DNA from: Propionivibrio sp.
GTDB taxonomy: Bacteria; Pseudomonadota; Gammaproteobacteria; Burkholderiales; Rhodocyclaceae
Length of the DNA stretch: 39,481 nt
Assembly: GCF_017995515.1 (NCBI RefSeq)
Contig: NZ_JAGOIT010000021.1
Span: 1-39,481, forward strand
Direction of reading: 5' to 3'
Under the pieces are notes generated by a model. That model had not been told where the DNA came from. It did not search any database and saw nothing but the letters and a program-made list of their open reading frames with translations. Below are positions 11,506 through 19,307 of the stretch, one piece after another (the stretch's first letter is position 1; each line of letters begins with the position of its first letter). A program made the translations under genes and the position numbers.

Positions 11506-11540
11506 TCACCCACAGAGTTATCCACAGAAAATGTGGACAA
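11506..11540. other. DnaA-box cluster
   Basis: TTATCCACA at 11518-11526 is a perfect DnaA box. TGTGGACAA at 11532-11540 is an inverted box with one mismatch (TTGTCCACA), separated by GAAAA. TCACCCACA at 11506-11514 matches 7 of 9 positions. Three sites within 35 bp is more than chance would suggest, but neither dnaA nor another replication gene is near. Confidence 0.45.
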
Positions 11541-11721
11541 GAAAGACTCCCCGCGCAGGATGATGGTTTTATTGCGCGCACTTAAGGTGATTCCTTAACT
11601 GACTATGCGGTTTGGCGTAGTGAAAACGTTGTCGCTATACAATCGACGTTTTCGTTGCGACGGTGCGTTGAACGCCAACCGCCGTCCCTGGATCACAAGA
11701 CCAACCACTCGCGGGATTCCC

Positions 11722-12189
11722 ATGATTTCCACCCTCAAGGGCTTCTTCAACCAACTCGTCGACTCGGGCGCGCAGGACAAAACGGCGGGCAAGACGCTCC
11801 AGATCGCCACGGCCGCCTTGCTCGTCGAAATGATGCGCACTGACAACCATATTGCCGCCGAGGAAAGCGCCCTGATCGAAAAGACGCTGCGCGAACAGTT
11901 TTCGCTCGAAGCCGGCGAACTGGGCGATCTGCTGAAGCTCGCCGATGCCGAGGCGCGGCAGGCGGTCGGCTACTACCCGTTCACCTCGCTGATCAACAAG
12001 CAGTGCAGCCTCGAACAGAAGGTTCGCATTGTCGAGAACATGTGGCACGTCGCCATGTCCGACGGCCACATCAGCGCGCACGAAAACCACCTGATGCGCA
12101 AGATCGCCGATCTCCTCTACGTCGGCCATGCCGACTACATCGCCGCCAAACAGCGGGCGCGGCAGGCGGCTGGCTTGCCGCACGCGTAG
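11722..12189 (+). CDS. TerB-like (tellurite-resistance-type) helical protein
   Basis: This 155-residue protein of the TerB/DUF-type alpha-helical superfamily (COG4103-like) has no signal peptide. Starting at ATG 11722 gives MISTLKGFFNQLVDSG; the longer frame from 11605 adds 39 residues without family character. The core has the two TerB helical repeats: VEMMRTDNHIAAEESALIEK and, later, VENMWHVAMSDGHISAHENH, each with the acidic D-x-H/N-I motif at which related proteins bind metal. Such proteins are common single genes in proteobacteria; the biochemical role is not established. It stands alone, 55 bp before the next gene on the same strand. I would not infer tellurite resistance. Confidence 0.75.
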   Translation: MISTLKGFFNQLVDSGAQDKTAGKTLQIATAALLVEMMRTDNHIAAEESALIEKTLREQFSLEAGELGDLLKLADAEARQAVGYYPFTSLINKQCSLEQKVRIVENMWHVAMSDGHISAHENHLMRKIADLLYVGHADYIAAKQRARQAAGLPHA

Positions 12190-12244
12190 GCATCGTGTGT
12201 AAAGTGCTTCTGATCGAGACCAACCTTCCGGAAGAGCGACGGCA

Positions 12245-13147
12245 ATGAAACGTCTTTTACTCGCCTTGTTCGTTTCCTTGGCCGCCGCCTTGTCGCTGGC
12301 GTGGTATTCCGACTGGTTCTCGCTCGGCTACCACTTGCTGACCGTGCGTTTTTCCGGCTTCGACGGCCAGAAGACCGCGCTGGATCTGGCAAACTACCGG
12401 GTTGCGATCGACGCCGTTTCGGTGGAAGGCATCCCGGACAACGCGTCCGGGCTGACTTTTCATCCTGAGCGCAAAACCTTATTCACGGTAATCAACAAGC
12501 CGGCGCAAGTTGCCGAACTGACGACCGAGGGAAAACTGCTGCGAACCATCCCGCTGCGCGGTATCTCGGACGCCGAGGGGATCACTCATCAGGAAGGCAA
12601 CTTTTTCTTCATCGCCGACGAAGGCAAGCATCAGATGATCCGCATCGAGATCGACGACGCGGCGACCGAGATCGATACAACGCACCTGCCGCGCTTCGGC
12701 CTGCGCATCGACGCCGGGCGTAATGTTGGCTACGAGGGCGTTTCTTGGGATAGCGACAACAATCGCATGTTCATCGTCAAGGAGAAGAATCCGCTGCGAA
12801 TCTTCGAGATCAGCGGACTTTGGGAAGTGCTCGATACCGGCAAGCTCGACCTCAGCATCGACGAATGGCTGCCGGAGTCCCCATCGAACATGATGCTGCG
12901 CGATCTGTCCTCGCTCACCTACCACGAGGCGAGCGGGCATCTTTTCCTGCTCAGCGACGAATCGCGCGTGTTGCTCGAATTCGACGGTGCAGGCAAGGCC
13001 GTCGACATGCTCGTACTGCGCGCCGGCTGGCACGGACTCAAGCGGACGGTCCCGCAGGCCGAGGGCGTGGCGATCGGCGTCGATCGCGATGTATACATCC
13101 TCTCCGAGCCGAATCTCTTTTACCGGTTTACGCGGGCGCCTGACTGA
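12245..13147 (+). CDS. SdiA-regulated / YjiK-type exported beta-propeller protein
   Basis: The 300-residue protein has an N-terminal hydrophobic segment (MKRLLLALFVSLAAALSLAW, residues 1-20), which acts as a signal peptide or anchor, so the rest is periplasmic. The body repeats short strands typical of the SdiA-regulated domain: DNASGLTFHPERKTLFTVIN, ISDAEGITHQEGNFFFIADE and VGYEGVSWDSDNNRMFIVKE, then a C-terminal VPQAEGVAIGVDRDVYILSE. The name comes from an E. coli family member under SdiA; the molecular role is unknown. Its last 20 bp overlap the tail of the convergent cadR gene. ATG at 12245 follows GGAAGAGCGACGGCA, giving a plausible ribosome site. Confidence 0.75.
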   Translation: MKRLLLALFVSLAAALSLAWYSDWFSLGYHLLTVRFSGFDGQKTALDLANYRVAIDAVSVEGIPDNASGLTFHPERKTLFTVINKPAQVAELTTEGKLLRTIPLRGISDAEGITHQEGNFFFIADEGKHQMIRIEIDDAATEIDTTHLPRFGLRIDAGRNVGYEGVSWDSDNNRMFIVKEKNPLRIFEISGLWEVLDTGKLDLSIDEWLPESPSNMMLRDLSSLTYHEASGHLFLLSDESRVLLEFDGAGKAVDMLVLRAGWHGLKRTVPQAEGVAIGVDRDVYILSEPNLFYRFTRAPD

Positions 13148-13580
13148 CACTGGCTGGTGGCGCATGGCACGAGCACGCCTCACCCTCGGCTGCGCGTGAC
13201 AGCGTTTGCAGGATGCCGCACTCGCGCGCCGTCTGATGCGCGTGGCAGGTGTCGCGCAGGGCGTGGAGCTGGTGTTCCAGCGTACGCAGGGACTCGACCT
13301 GCTGGTGGATGCGCGCGATCTGCTGCTCGATCAACTCGTTGATCCCGTCGCAGGCCAGTTCCGGGCTCGCCTGAAAACTCCTCAGGATGCGCACGTCCGG
13401 CAGACCGATGCCGAGCGAGCGGCAATGCCGGATGAAGTTGAGCTGCACGAGGTGCGACTCGGTGTAGTTGCGGTAGCCGTTCGTTTCGCGCAGCGGGGAG
13501 GAAAGCAGCCCTTCGCGTTCGTAAAAGCGGATCGTCTCCGTATCGCACCCGCTCTGTTTTGCCAGTTCGCCGATTCTCAT
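13128..13580 (-). CDS. cadR: MerR-family Cd(II)/Pb(II)-responsive regulator CadR
   Basis: The 150-residue metal sensor controls the divergent ATPase. ATG at 13580 (MRIGELAKQSG) follows GGAG by 6 nt; a TTG four codons earlier is less likely. The N-terminal MerR winged helix is GCDTETIRFYEREGLL (11-26), followed by the second HTH and a long dimerisation helix. Metal-binding cysteines of the CadR/PbrR group are present: C77, C112 and C121 (CHAHQTARECGIL), plus a C-terminal CSCH tail (136-139), as in CadR proteins with a second site. It should activate cadA when Cd, Pb or Zn is bound. The gene is convergent with and overlaps the preceding gene by 20 bp. Confidence 0.9.
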   Translation of the reverse strand: MRIGELAKQSGCDTETIRFYEREGLLSSPLRETNGYRNYTESHLVQLNFIRHCRSLGIGLPDVRILRSFQASPELACDGINELIEQQIARIHQQVESLRTLEHQLHALRDTCHAHQTARECGILQTLSRAAEGEACSCHAPPASVSQAPA

Positions 13581-13599
13581 CACATGCTCCAAACTCTGC

Positions 13600-13630
13600 T
13601 TGACCCTGTAGTAACTACAGACAGTTTAAT
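13600..13630 (+). promoter_or_regulatory. MerR-type cadA promoter/operator
   Basis: TTGACC (13600-13605) and TTTAAT (13625-13630) are separated by 19 bp, the overlong spacer typical of MerR-activated promoters. The spacer starts with the perfect dyad CTGTAGT-A-ACTACAG (13606-13620), which closely resembles the CadR/PbrR operator. It lies between cadR and cadA, where CadR would twist the DNA to align the -35 and -10. Confidence 0.85.
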
Positions 13631-13659
13631 GGTGGCATCGTTTCCCGAGGTACGCCGCC

Positions 13660-15897
13660 GTGAATTCTTCGCCCAAACCCAAAACAGTCATCGCGCTCAA
13701 GGTACAGGAGAAAACCGCCTGCTGTTCGTCCTGTGCGGAGGCCGTCACACCCTCGCTGCCAAGCAGTTCCGAGGCGCTTCCGGAGAATGTGCTGCTGGCG
13801 CGCTATCGCATCGAGAAGCTGTGCTGTGCGACTGAGGAACGGCTGATCCGCAATCGTGTGGACGGCATGCACGGCATCGTCCGGCTCGACTTCAACCTGC
13901 TCGAACGTGAGCTGACCGTCGTCCACCGGCTGGGCGATCCGCAAACCATCACCGCGGCGCTCGACAGCCTGGACATGGGTTCGCGACTGCTCGAAGTGGA
14001 TAATCGCGCCACGCCGCACGCCCCGGTACTGAACCTCCGGCAGAGAGTCCTGCTCGCAATCAGCGGCCTGGGCGCCGTCGGCGCCGAGACTGCCGCGTGG
14101 CTGAGCGGGCAGGAAACCTCACCGATCGTGCTCGCGTTGGCAGCGATTTCGCTCCTGAGCGCCGGCTTGCCGACCTTGAAGAAGGGCTGGATCGCGATCA
14201 CGAATCTGACGCTCAACATCCACTTCCTCATGTCGCTCGCCGTCGTCGGCGCGCTCGCCATCGGCAAGTGGCCGGAGGCGGCGATGGTCGTCTTCCTGTT
14301 TGCGCTCGCCGAGGCGATCGAGGCGCTCTCGCTGGAGCGCGCGCGCCACGCCATCAAGTCGCTGACCGCATTGGCGCCGGAGACCGCCGAAGTGAAAGTC
14401 GGCCACGGCTGGCAGGATCGGCCACCGGCGAGCGTTACGGTCGGCAGCCGCATCCGCGTGCGCACCGGTGCGCGTGTCCCGCTCGACGCCGTCGTCGTCT
14501 CCGGTCGTGCCGCGCTGAATCAGGCGCCGATCACGGGCGAGAGCATGCCGGTCGACAAAGAGGTCGGCGATGCACTTTTCGCCGGCAGCATCGTGACCGA
14601 CGGCGTCGTCGAGGCCGCAGTCACCGCCACGGCCGGCGAGAGCACACTGGCACGCATCGCTGCCGCCATTCAGGCGGCGCAAGCGCAACGCGCGCCGACA
14701 CAGCGCTTTGTCGACCGCTTCGCCCGCTACTACACGCCGGCGGTGCTCGTCTTTGCGGTCGTGGTGGCGTTCGGCGGGCCGCTCGTATTCGGCGGCGCGT
14801 GGCTGGATTGGCTCTACGAGGCTCTGGTCATCCTGGTCATCGCCTGTCCGTGTGCGCTCGTCGTCTCGACGCCGGTAACGGTCGTGAGCGGACTCGCGGC
14901 GGCGGCGCGGCACGGAATCCTCGTCAAGGGCGGCGCCTACCTCGAGAACGGTCGCCTGCTGAAAGCCGTTGCGCTCGACAAGACCGGCACGCTGACGCAT
15001 GGTCGTCCGGAACTGACCGACTGCATCGCCATTGATGGACTACACATTGACGATGCCTTGCGCATCGCTGCCAGCCTCGACGACCACAGCACGCATCCCG
15101 TCGCCCGCGCGCTGGTCACGGGCTGGCGCGAGCGGCAGCCGGGATCCACGATGCTTCCCATCGACAACTTCGCCGTTCTCCACGGGCGCGGGGTGACGGG
15201 CGCGGTGGATGGGCTTGCGTGGTATCTCGGCAATCATCGCCTCGTCGAAGAGCAGGGCGTCGATGCGGCGGGCCTTCGGACGCAACTCACCGAACTGGAA
15301 AACGCCGGCAAGACGGCGGTAGTCCTGTTCTCTTCCAGCGGGCCGGCCGCCGTCTTCGGCGTCGCCGACACGCTCCGACCCGAGAGTGCGCAAGCAGTGA
15401 GCGAGCTCAAGGCCTTGCACGTCGAAACGGTGATGCTGACTGGCGACAACCCGGCGACGGCGCAGGCGATCGCCGATCAGCTGGGCCTCAACGAGGCGCG
15501 CAGCAAGCTGATGCCGGAGGACAAGCAAGCCGCGATCGCCGACCTGAAAGAACGCTACGGCATGGTCGGCATGGTAGGCGACGGCGTGAACGATGCACCG
15601 GCGCTGGCGCGTGCCGACATCGGAATCGCGATGGGCGCGGCCGGCACCGCGACCGCGCTGGAGACGGCCGACATCGCCATCATGGACGACGATCCGCGCA
15701 AGATCGCCCGCTTCATTCGCCTCAGCCGCGCCACGGCGGCCATCCTCAAGCAGAACATCGCGCTGGCCCTCGGCATCAAGCTCGTCTTCCTGGCGCTCGC
15801 CGTGACCGGCCAGGCAACGCTCTGGATGGCCGTCTTCGCCGATATGGGGAGTAGCCTGCTGGTGGTCTTCAACGGCTTGCGGCTGTTGCGCAAGTAG
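13660..15897 (+). CDS. cadA: Cd/Zn/Pb-exporting P1B-type ATPase CadA
   Basis: This 745-residue inner-membrane ATPase expels soft divalent metals. GTG at 13660 has GAGG 9 nt upstream. The N-terminus carries CCSSC (21-25) and a ferredoxin-like HMA domain whose usual MDCPTEE is LCCATEE (54-60), so two adjacent cysteines replace the C-x-x arrangement. The core motifs are intact: ITGESMPVDK with TGES at 292-295, ACPCAL with CPC (396-398), DKTGT (440-444), HP (479-480), TGDN, and GDGVNDAP. About eight membrane helices are expected, two of them before the actuator domain. The CPC motif and CadR control point to Cd/Zn/Pb rather than copper. Confidence 0.92.
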   Translation: MNSSPKPKTVIALKVQEKTACCSSCAEAVTPSLPSSSEALPENVLLARYRIEKLCCATEERLIRNRVDGMHGIVRLDFNLLERELTVVHRLGDPQTITAALDSLDMGSRLLEVDNRATPHAPVLNLRQRVLLAISGLGAVGAETAAWLSGQETSPIVLALAAISLLSAGLPTLKKGWIAITNLTLNIHFLMSLAVVGALAIGKWPEAAMVVFLFALAEAIEALSLERARHAIKSLTALAPETAEVKVGHGWQDRPPASVTVGSRIRVRTGARVPLDAVVVSGRAALNQAPITGESMPVDKEVGDALFAGSIVTDGVVEAAVTATAGESTLARIAAAIQAAQAQRAPTQRFVDRFARYYTPAVLVFAVVVAFGGPLVFGGAWLDWLYEALVILVIACPCALVVSTPVTVVSGLAAAARHGILVKGGAYLENGRLLKAVALDKTGTLTHGRPELTDCIAIDGLHIDDALRIAASLDDHSTHPVARALVTGWRERQPGSTMLPIDNFAVLHGRGVTGAVDGLAWYLGNHRLVEEQGVDAAGLRTQLTELENAGKTAVVLFSSSGPAAVFGVADTLRPESAQAVSELKALHVETVMLTGDNPATAQAIADQLGLNEARSKLMPEDKQAAIADLKERYGMVGMVGDGVNDAPALARADIGIAMGAAGTATALETADIAIMDDDPRKIARFIRLSRATAAILKQNIALALGIKLVFLALAVTGQATLWMAVFADMGSSLLVVFNGLRLLRK

Positions 15898-15914
15898 ACA
15901 TCGGTGTGACCTGT

Positions 15915-15939
15915 CCGCAGGTCTTGAAATGACCTGCGG
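15915..15939 (+). terminator. Hairpin after cadA, possible terminator
   Basis: CCGCAGGTC (15915-15923) and GACCTGCGG (15931-15939) form a perfect 9-bp stem with a 7-nt loop, 17 bp after the cadA stop. No T-run follows, so it is a weak terminator at best. It lies between cadA and the convergent PEP-CTERM gene. Confidence 0.4.
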
Positions 15940-16013
15940 GGCAAGAAGTCGCTCGACAATCGATTGGCTGTTTCTACGAGGCGAGGAGCATCCTTTATTT
16001 CAAACCGCCGATC

Positions 16014-17180
16014 TCAACAGTATCGCCTCTGGAGAAAAGCAAGCGCGGCAAGGCTCGTGGCAACCATCAAGAGCGTTGCCGGTTCCGGGACGGTGCCGGG
16101 CGGATGCTCATTCGTCGCCGTTGTGGGCGTTGCGAACGTCACATAGAACGGCGGATCTGTGGGAACCAGCGCCGTATCGACCACGCCGATCGTATAGAAC
16201 CCCGGATCAAGCAAGGCCTCCAGCAGGTTTTCCCACTCGTTGGCTTCTTCCGCGAGTACCGTCGCCAGGTAGGAATCCTGATTCACGCAGTTCCCGCCCT
16301 CGCAGAGCTTGAATCGCAGATCGTCCGGGATGTAAGTCAGGTTTTCCGCACCGGGAATGCCGACGTTGGCGCTGAAGTAACCGCCGCCCCAATAGAACGT
16401 GAAGAAGTCGCTTTCATGTCCTGGATCACCGACCGTACCGTAAATCGCCCCGACTGTTGCCGCAGATAAATCCGTCGGGTCCGACGCGGTACCGCCGGTC
16501 ATCCCGCTGATGGTGGCGGGCGCTGAGGTGTAGGTGAAATCTGAAAAGGTGACTTGCGTTTCCTCGGGGTTGTTTGGCACACCCCAGCTAGAAAGGTCGA
16601 AATTGACAGATCCGAGCACATATTGACCAGTCAGGGTCAGCGCGTTAGTCAGGGAATCGCCCTCAACGGCATAGGAAAGGCTGAGTGAATTCCCGGTCCG
16701 TGCCAGGTTCAGCGTCAGCGCCGAGCCTGCGTAAGGGACCCCAGGCAAGCCTACATCCACGCCAGTAAACAGCCCGTAGTTAACGCCGACGTGATCATAA
16801 GTGTTGCCCACACAGGCGTAGCGACCGCTGGAATTGTTGTCAACGCAGAATGTCCCTCCGTTTCCAAAATTACCTGTGATTTTGGAGGTTACCGTCGCAG
16901 AAAAATCGCCTGTCAAACCCAGCCAGAAATTGTTGTGAGGGTTTGAGGGTCCGTATTGGGCATTCGACAGTCCCGGCAATGCAGTGATCACCAGTTGATT
17001 GCTTGACGCCGATTGCTGATAGCCGGGTGCCACACTGCCCATCGTCCAGATGCCATCTTCAGACCAGTAACCAGGCATCCCCGTTGTCAAATCCACCGAC
17101 ACGTCCGCTTTTGCGGCGACGGTGAATGCAAGCGTCGTCATCGACAAAACGATGCCTGTCCATCGAACAGAATTTTTCAT
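16014..17180 (-). CDS. PEP-CTERM sorting-domain exported protein
   Basis: The 388-residue secreted protein has a strong ribosome site (AAGGAGA, 7 nt before ATG 17180). Its signal peptide ends near AAKA-DVS (about residue 25). The body is beta-rich, low in lysine and arginine, and contains close cysteine pairs in GTFCVDNNSSGRYACVG and KLCEGGNCVNQ that may form disulfides. The C-terminus (364-388) is a textbook PEP-CTERM signal: VPEPATLL, a hydrophobic stretch, then QRRYC. Such proteins are cleaved by an exosortase (EpsH) and linked to the cell surface or extracellular polysaccharide matrix. No exosortase lies here, so one must be elsewhere in the genome. The specific function of the body is unrecognised. 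Confidence 0.85.
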   Translation of the reverse strand: MKNSVRWTGIVLSMTTLAFTVAAKADVSVDLTTGMPGYWSEDGIWTMGSVAPGYQQSASSNQLVITALPGLSNAQYGPSNPHNNFWLGLTGDFSATVTSKITGNFGNGGTFCVDNNSSGRYACVGNTYDHVGVNYGLFTGVDVGLPGVPYAGSALTLNLARTGNSLSLSYAVEGDSLTNALTLTGQYVLGSVNFDLSSWGVPNNPEETQVTFSDFTYTSAPATISGMTGGTASDPTDLSAATVGAIYGTVGDPGHESDFFTFYWGGGYFSANVGIPGAENLTYIPDDLRFKLCEGGNCVNQDSYLATVLAEEANEWENLLEALLDPGFYTIGVVDTALVPTDPPFYVTFATPTTATNEHPPGTVPEPATLLMVATSLAALAFLQRRYC

Positions 17181-17557
17181 CTATTTCTCCTTAATTGGAT
17201 ACTCGTTATGAAATCAATGCCGAGAAAACGCACCGACCGGCGTGTTGGATGCGCAAACTTTGGTTTTATATCTGCGTCGTTTGCGGCTGAAATTTCATGC
17301 ATAATTCGTTCCTTTGGATAAAAAACATCGATATAACAATGGGTTGATTGTTTTTTTGAGTGATCGGAATCTATTCTGCGTAAATTTTTCCGACAGCATT
17401 TTTTGCTGCGATTGTCATTCGGTATGTTTGCCGGCGCTCGTCGGCTCTGCTACCCCATCGCCGGGTGAGCGCCTATACTCGAGACGGCTATCGCGCTTCG
17501 ATTGGCATATCGAGGTTTTCGCGCTCACTCCCACGTTGTTTCTCAGGAGGTTCCGAG
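17181..17557. other. 377-bp divergent intergenic region, no gene seen
   Basis: It separates the PEP-CTERM gene (minus) from the amino-acid importer (plus) and is clearly AT-richer than its surroundings. TATACT at 17474-17479 is a possible -10 for the importer, but no good -35 precedes it. I looked for sigma-54 -24/-12 elements, as often control PEP-CTERM genes, and found none convincing. Confidence 0.4.
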
Positions 17558-18352
17558 ATGAAGCTGAAATCGCTGTTTCCCTGGCTGGCCGCGCTGCTGC
17601 TGGCGATCCTCGCGCCGACGGTCATGGCCGACGACCAGGCCAAGCCGCTCGTCGTCGGCATGGAGCTCGCCTATCCGCCGTTCGAGATGACCGACACCGC
17701 GGGTAAACCGACCGGCGTCAGCGTCGACATCGCGAACGCGCTCGGCAAATCGCTGGCGCGCCCGGTCGTCATCCAGAACATGGCGTTCGACGGGCTGATC
17801 CCCGCATTAAAGGCCGGCAAGGTCGATCTGGTGATTTCGTCGATGACGGCCACGGCCGAACGCGCGCAGTCGATCGATTTTTCCGATCCCTACGTCTCGA
17901 CCGGCCTGTGCCTCCTGCTCAAGAAGGATTCGACGGCGCAGAGCATCGCCGACCTCGACAAGGACGGCTTCAAGGTGGCGGTGAAGAAGGGGACGACCGG
18001 CCATCTCTACGCGACCAACCATCTGAAGAAAGCCCGGGTGCTGGTCCTCGACAAGGAGTCGGCCGCCGTGCTCGAAGTTGCTCAGGGCAAGGCCGACGCC
18101 TTCATCTACGACCAGATGTCGACCTACCAGAACTGGCAGCGCAACAAGGAGACGACGCGCGCGATCCTCGAACCGTTCCAGAAGGAATCGTGGGCCGTCG
18201 GCCTGCGCAAGGGCAACGACGAGCTGAAGGCCGGCGTCAATCGCTTCATCAAGGCGTACCGGGAGGAGGGCGGTTTCGCGCAGCTGGGCGAGCGTTACTT
18301 CAAGGAGATGAAGGACGAGTTCAAGCGGCTCGGCTCGGCGTTCTTCCTGTAG
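17558..18352 (+). CDS. Periplasmic polar amino-acid-binding protein of an ABC importer
   Basis: The 264-residue solute receptor belongs to SBP family 3 (PBPb). ATG at 17558 is fixed by a strong AGGAGG 9 nt upstream; the open frame extends further but without signal sequence. The signal peptide ends near PTVMA-DDQ (residue 24). Marks are VVGMELAYPPFEMTDTAG, GVSVDIANALGKSL, AFDGLIPALKAGKVDLVIS, and TATAERAQSIDFSDPYVSTG, the segment that binds the ligand amino and carboxyl groups. ADAFIYDQMSTYQNWQ closes the second lobe. The exact amino acid cannot be told. Permease and ATPase genes follow on the same strand after a repeat element. Confidence 0.88.
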   Translation: MKLKSLFPWLAALLLAILAPTVMADDQAKPLVVGMELAYPPFEMTDTAGKPTGVSVDIANALGKSLARPVVIQNMAFDGLIPALKAGKVDLVISSMTATAERAQSIDFSDPYVSTGLCLLLKKDSTAQSIADLDKDGFKVAVKKGTTGHLYATNHLKKARVLVLDKESAAVLEVAQGKADAFIYDQMSTYQNWQRNKETTRAILEPFQKESWAVGLRKGNDELKAGVNRFIKAYREEGGFAQLGERYFKEMKDEFKRLGSAFFL

Positions 18353-18398
18353 GAAGGGGCCACGGGCTTTCGTGGATATGACTGACAGATCTCTACCA

Positions 18399-18477
18399 CC
18401 GTTCGCCCTGAGCCTGTCGAAGGACGTGAGGCTCGCACCGAGCGCCTGTTCATGGTTCGGCGGCTCACCACGAACGG
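18399..18477. repeat. Intergenic palindromic repeat inside the importer operon
   Basis: CCGTTCGCCCTGAGCC... (18399-18421) and ...GGCTCACCACGAACGG (18456-18477) are imperfect inverted arms of about 22 bp around a 34-nt centre. This is the widespread proteobacterial 'GTTCGCCCTGAGC / GGTTCGACAGGCTCACCACGAAC' type of dispersed repeat. It lies between the binding-protein gene and the permease gene, so it could form a hairpin in the operon message. Confidence 0.7.
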
Positions 18478-18515
18478 AGGGGAAGCTCCTCAGCCTCTTT
18501 GACGACTGTCAATAA

Positions 18516-19307
18516 GTGCCTTCGCTGCTCACTTTCCTCCTCGCGCCAAGCGACGGCCGCCCAGTCGAACGCGCCGCGTGCGTCGTCGCCTGGAGCTTCG
18601 TCGCGCTGCTCACCGCCGCGCTCTTCACCTTCGCCTTCAACCAGCTGCACTACGGCTGGAACTGGCCGGCGATCTGGGCGTACCGGCAGAAGTTCGTGCA
18701 GGGCTGGCTGATGACGGTGGCGATCTCGGCGGCGGCCTTGCTGGTCAGCGTGCTCATCGGCGTCGTCACCGCGCTTGCGCGCCGTGCGCGCTTCCTGCCG
18801 TTGCGCTACGCGGCAGCGCTCTATGTCGAGGCGGTTCGCGGCACGCCGCTGCTCGTGCAGATCCTCATCCTCTTCTACGTCGTCGCCAACGCGGTCGGCG
18901 TCGAGAACCGCTACGTCGTCGGCGTCCTCACGCTCTCGCTGTTCGCCGGCGCCTATCTGGCTGAAATGGTTCGCGCCGGGATCGAAAGCATCCGCGATTC
19001 GCAGCTCGAATCGGCGCGCGCCATCGGCCTCACGCGCGGGCAGACCTACCGCTACGTCATCTTCCCGCAGGTCGTCCGCCAGCTCATCCCGCCGCTCACC
19101 GGCCAGTTCGCCTCGATCATCAAGGATTCCTCCCTGCTCTCGATCATTGCGTTGAACGAATTCACGCTCAACGCGCAGGAGGTCAACGCCTTCACCTACA
19201 GCACGCTGGAGAGCTACCTCCCGCTCGCCGCCGGCTACCTGCTGCTGACGCTGCCGATCTCACTGGCGAGCCGCATCCTGGAGCGAAAATTCCACTATGC
19301 GGCTTGA
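18516..19307 (+). CDS. Amino-acid ABC importer permease (HisM/GlnP type)
   Basis: The 263-residue inner-membrane permease has about five or six hydrophobic segments. The family signature is complete: YVEAVRGTPLLVQILILFYV, followed by AYLAEMVRAGIESI, then the EAA loop LESARAIGLTRGQTYRYVIF, and FASIIKDSSLLSIIALNEFT. GTG at 18516 is the first start in this frame near the family N-terminus, but it has no clear Shine-Dalgarno; translation may be weak or begin slightly downstream. The last 11 bp overlap the ATPase gene, so the two are coupled. With the binding protein upstream and ATPase downstream this is a full importer. Confidence 0.88.
   Translation: MPSLLTFLLAPSDGRPVERAACVVAWSFVALLTAALFTFAFNQLHYGWNWPAIWAYRQKFVQGWLMTVAISAAALLVSVLIGVVTALARRARFLPLRYAAALYVEAVRGTPLLVQILILFYVVANAVGVENRYVVGVLTLSLFAGAYLAEMVRAGIESIRDSQLESARAIGLTRGQTYRYVIFPQVVRQLIPPLTGQFASIIKDSSLLSIIALNEFTLNAQEVNAFTYSTLESYLPLAAGYLLLTLPISLASRILERKFHYAA

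Noticed and set aside
11333-11581. Minus-strand small ORF of 82 codons between pta and the TerB-like gene
   Set aside because: It overlaps the terminator, hairpin and DnaA boxes and has no ribosome site or family resemblance.
11722-12189. Tellurite-resistance operon
   Set aside because: Only a generic TerB-like domain is present; terA, terC, terD and terE are absent.
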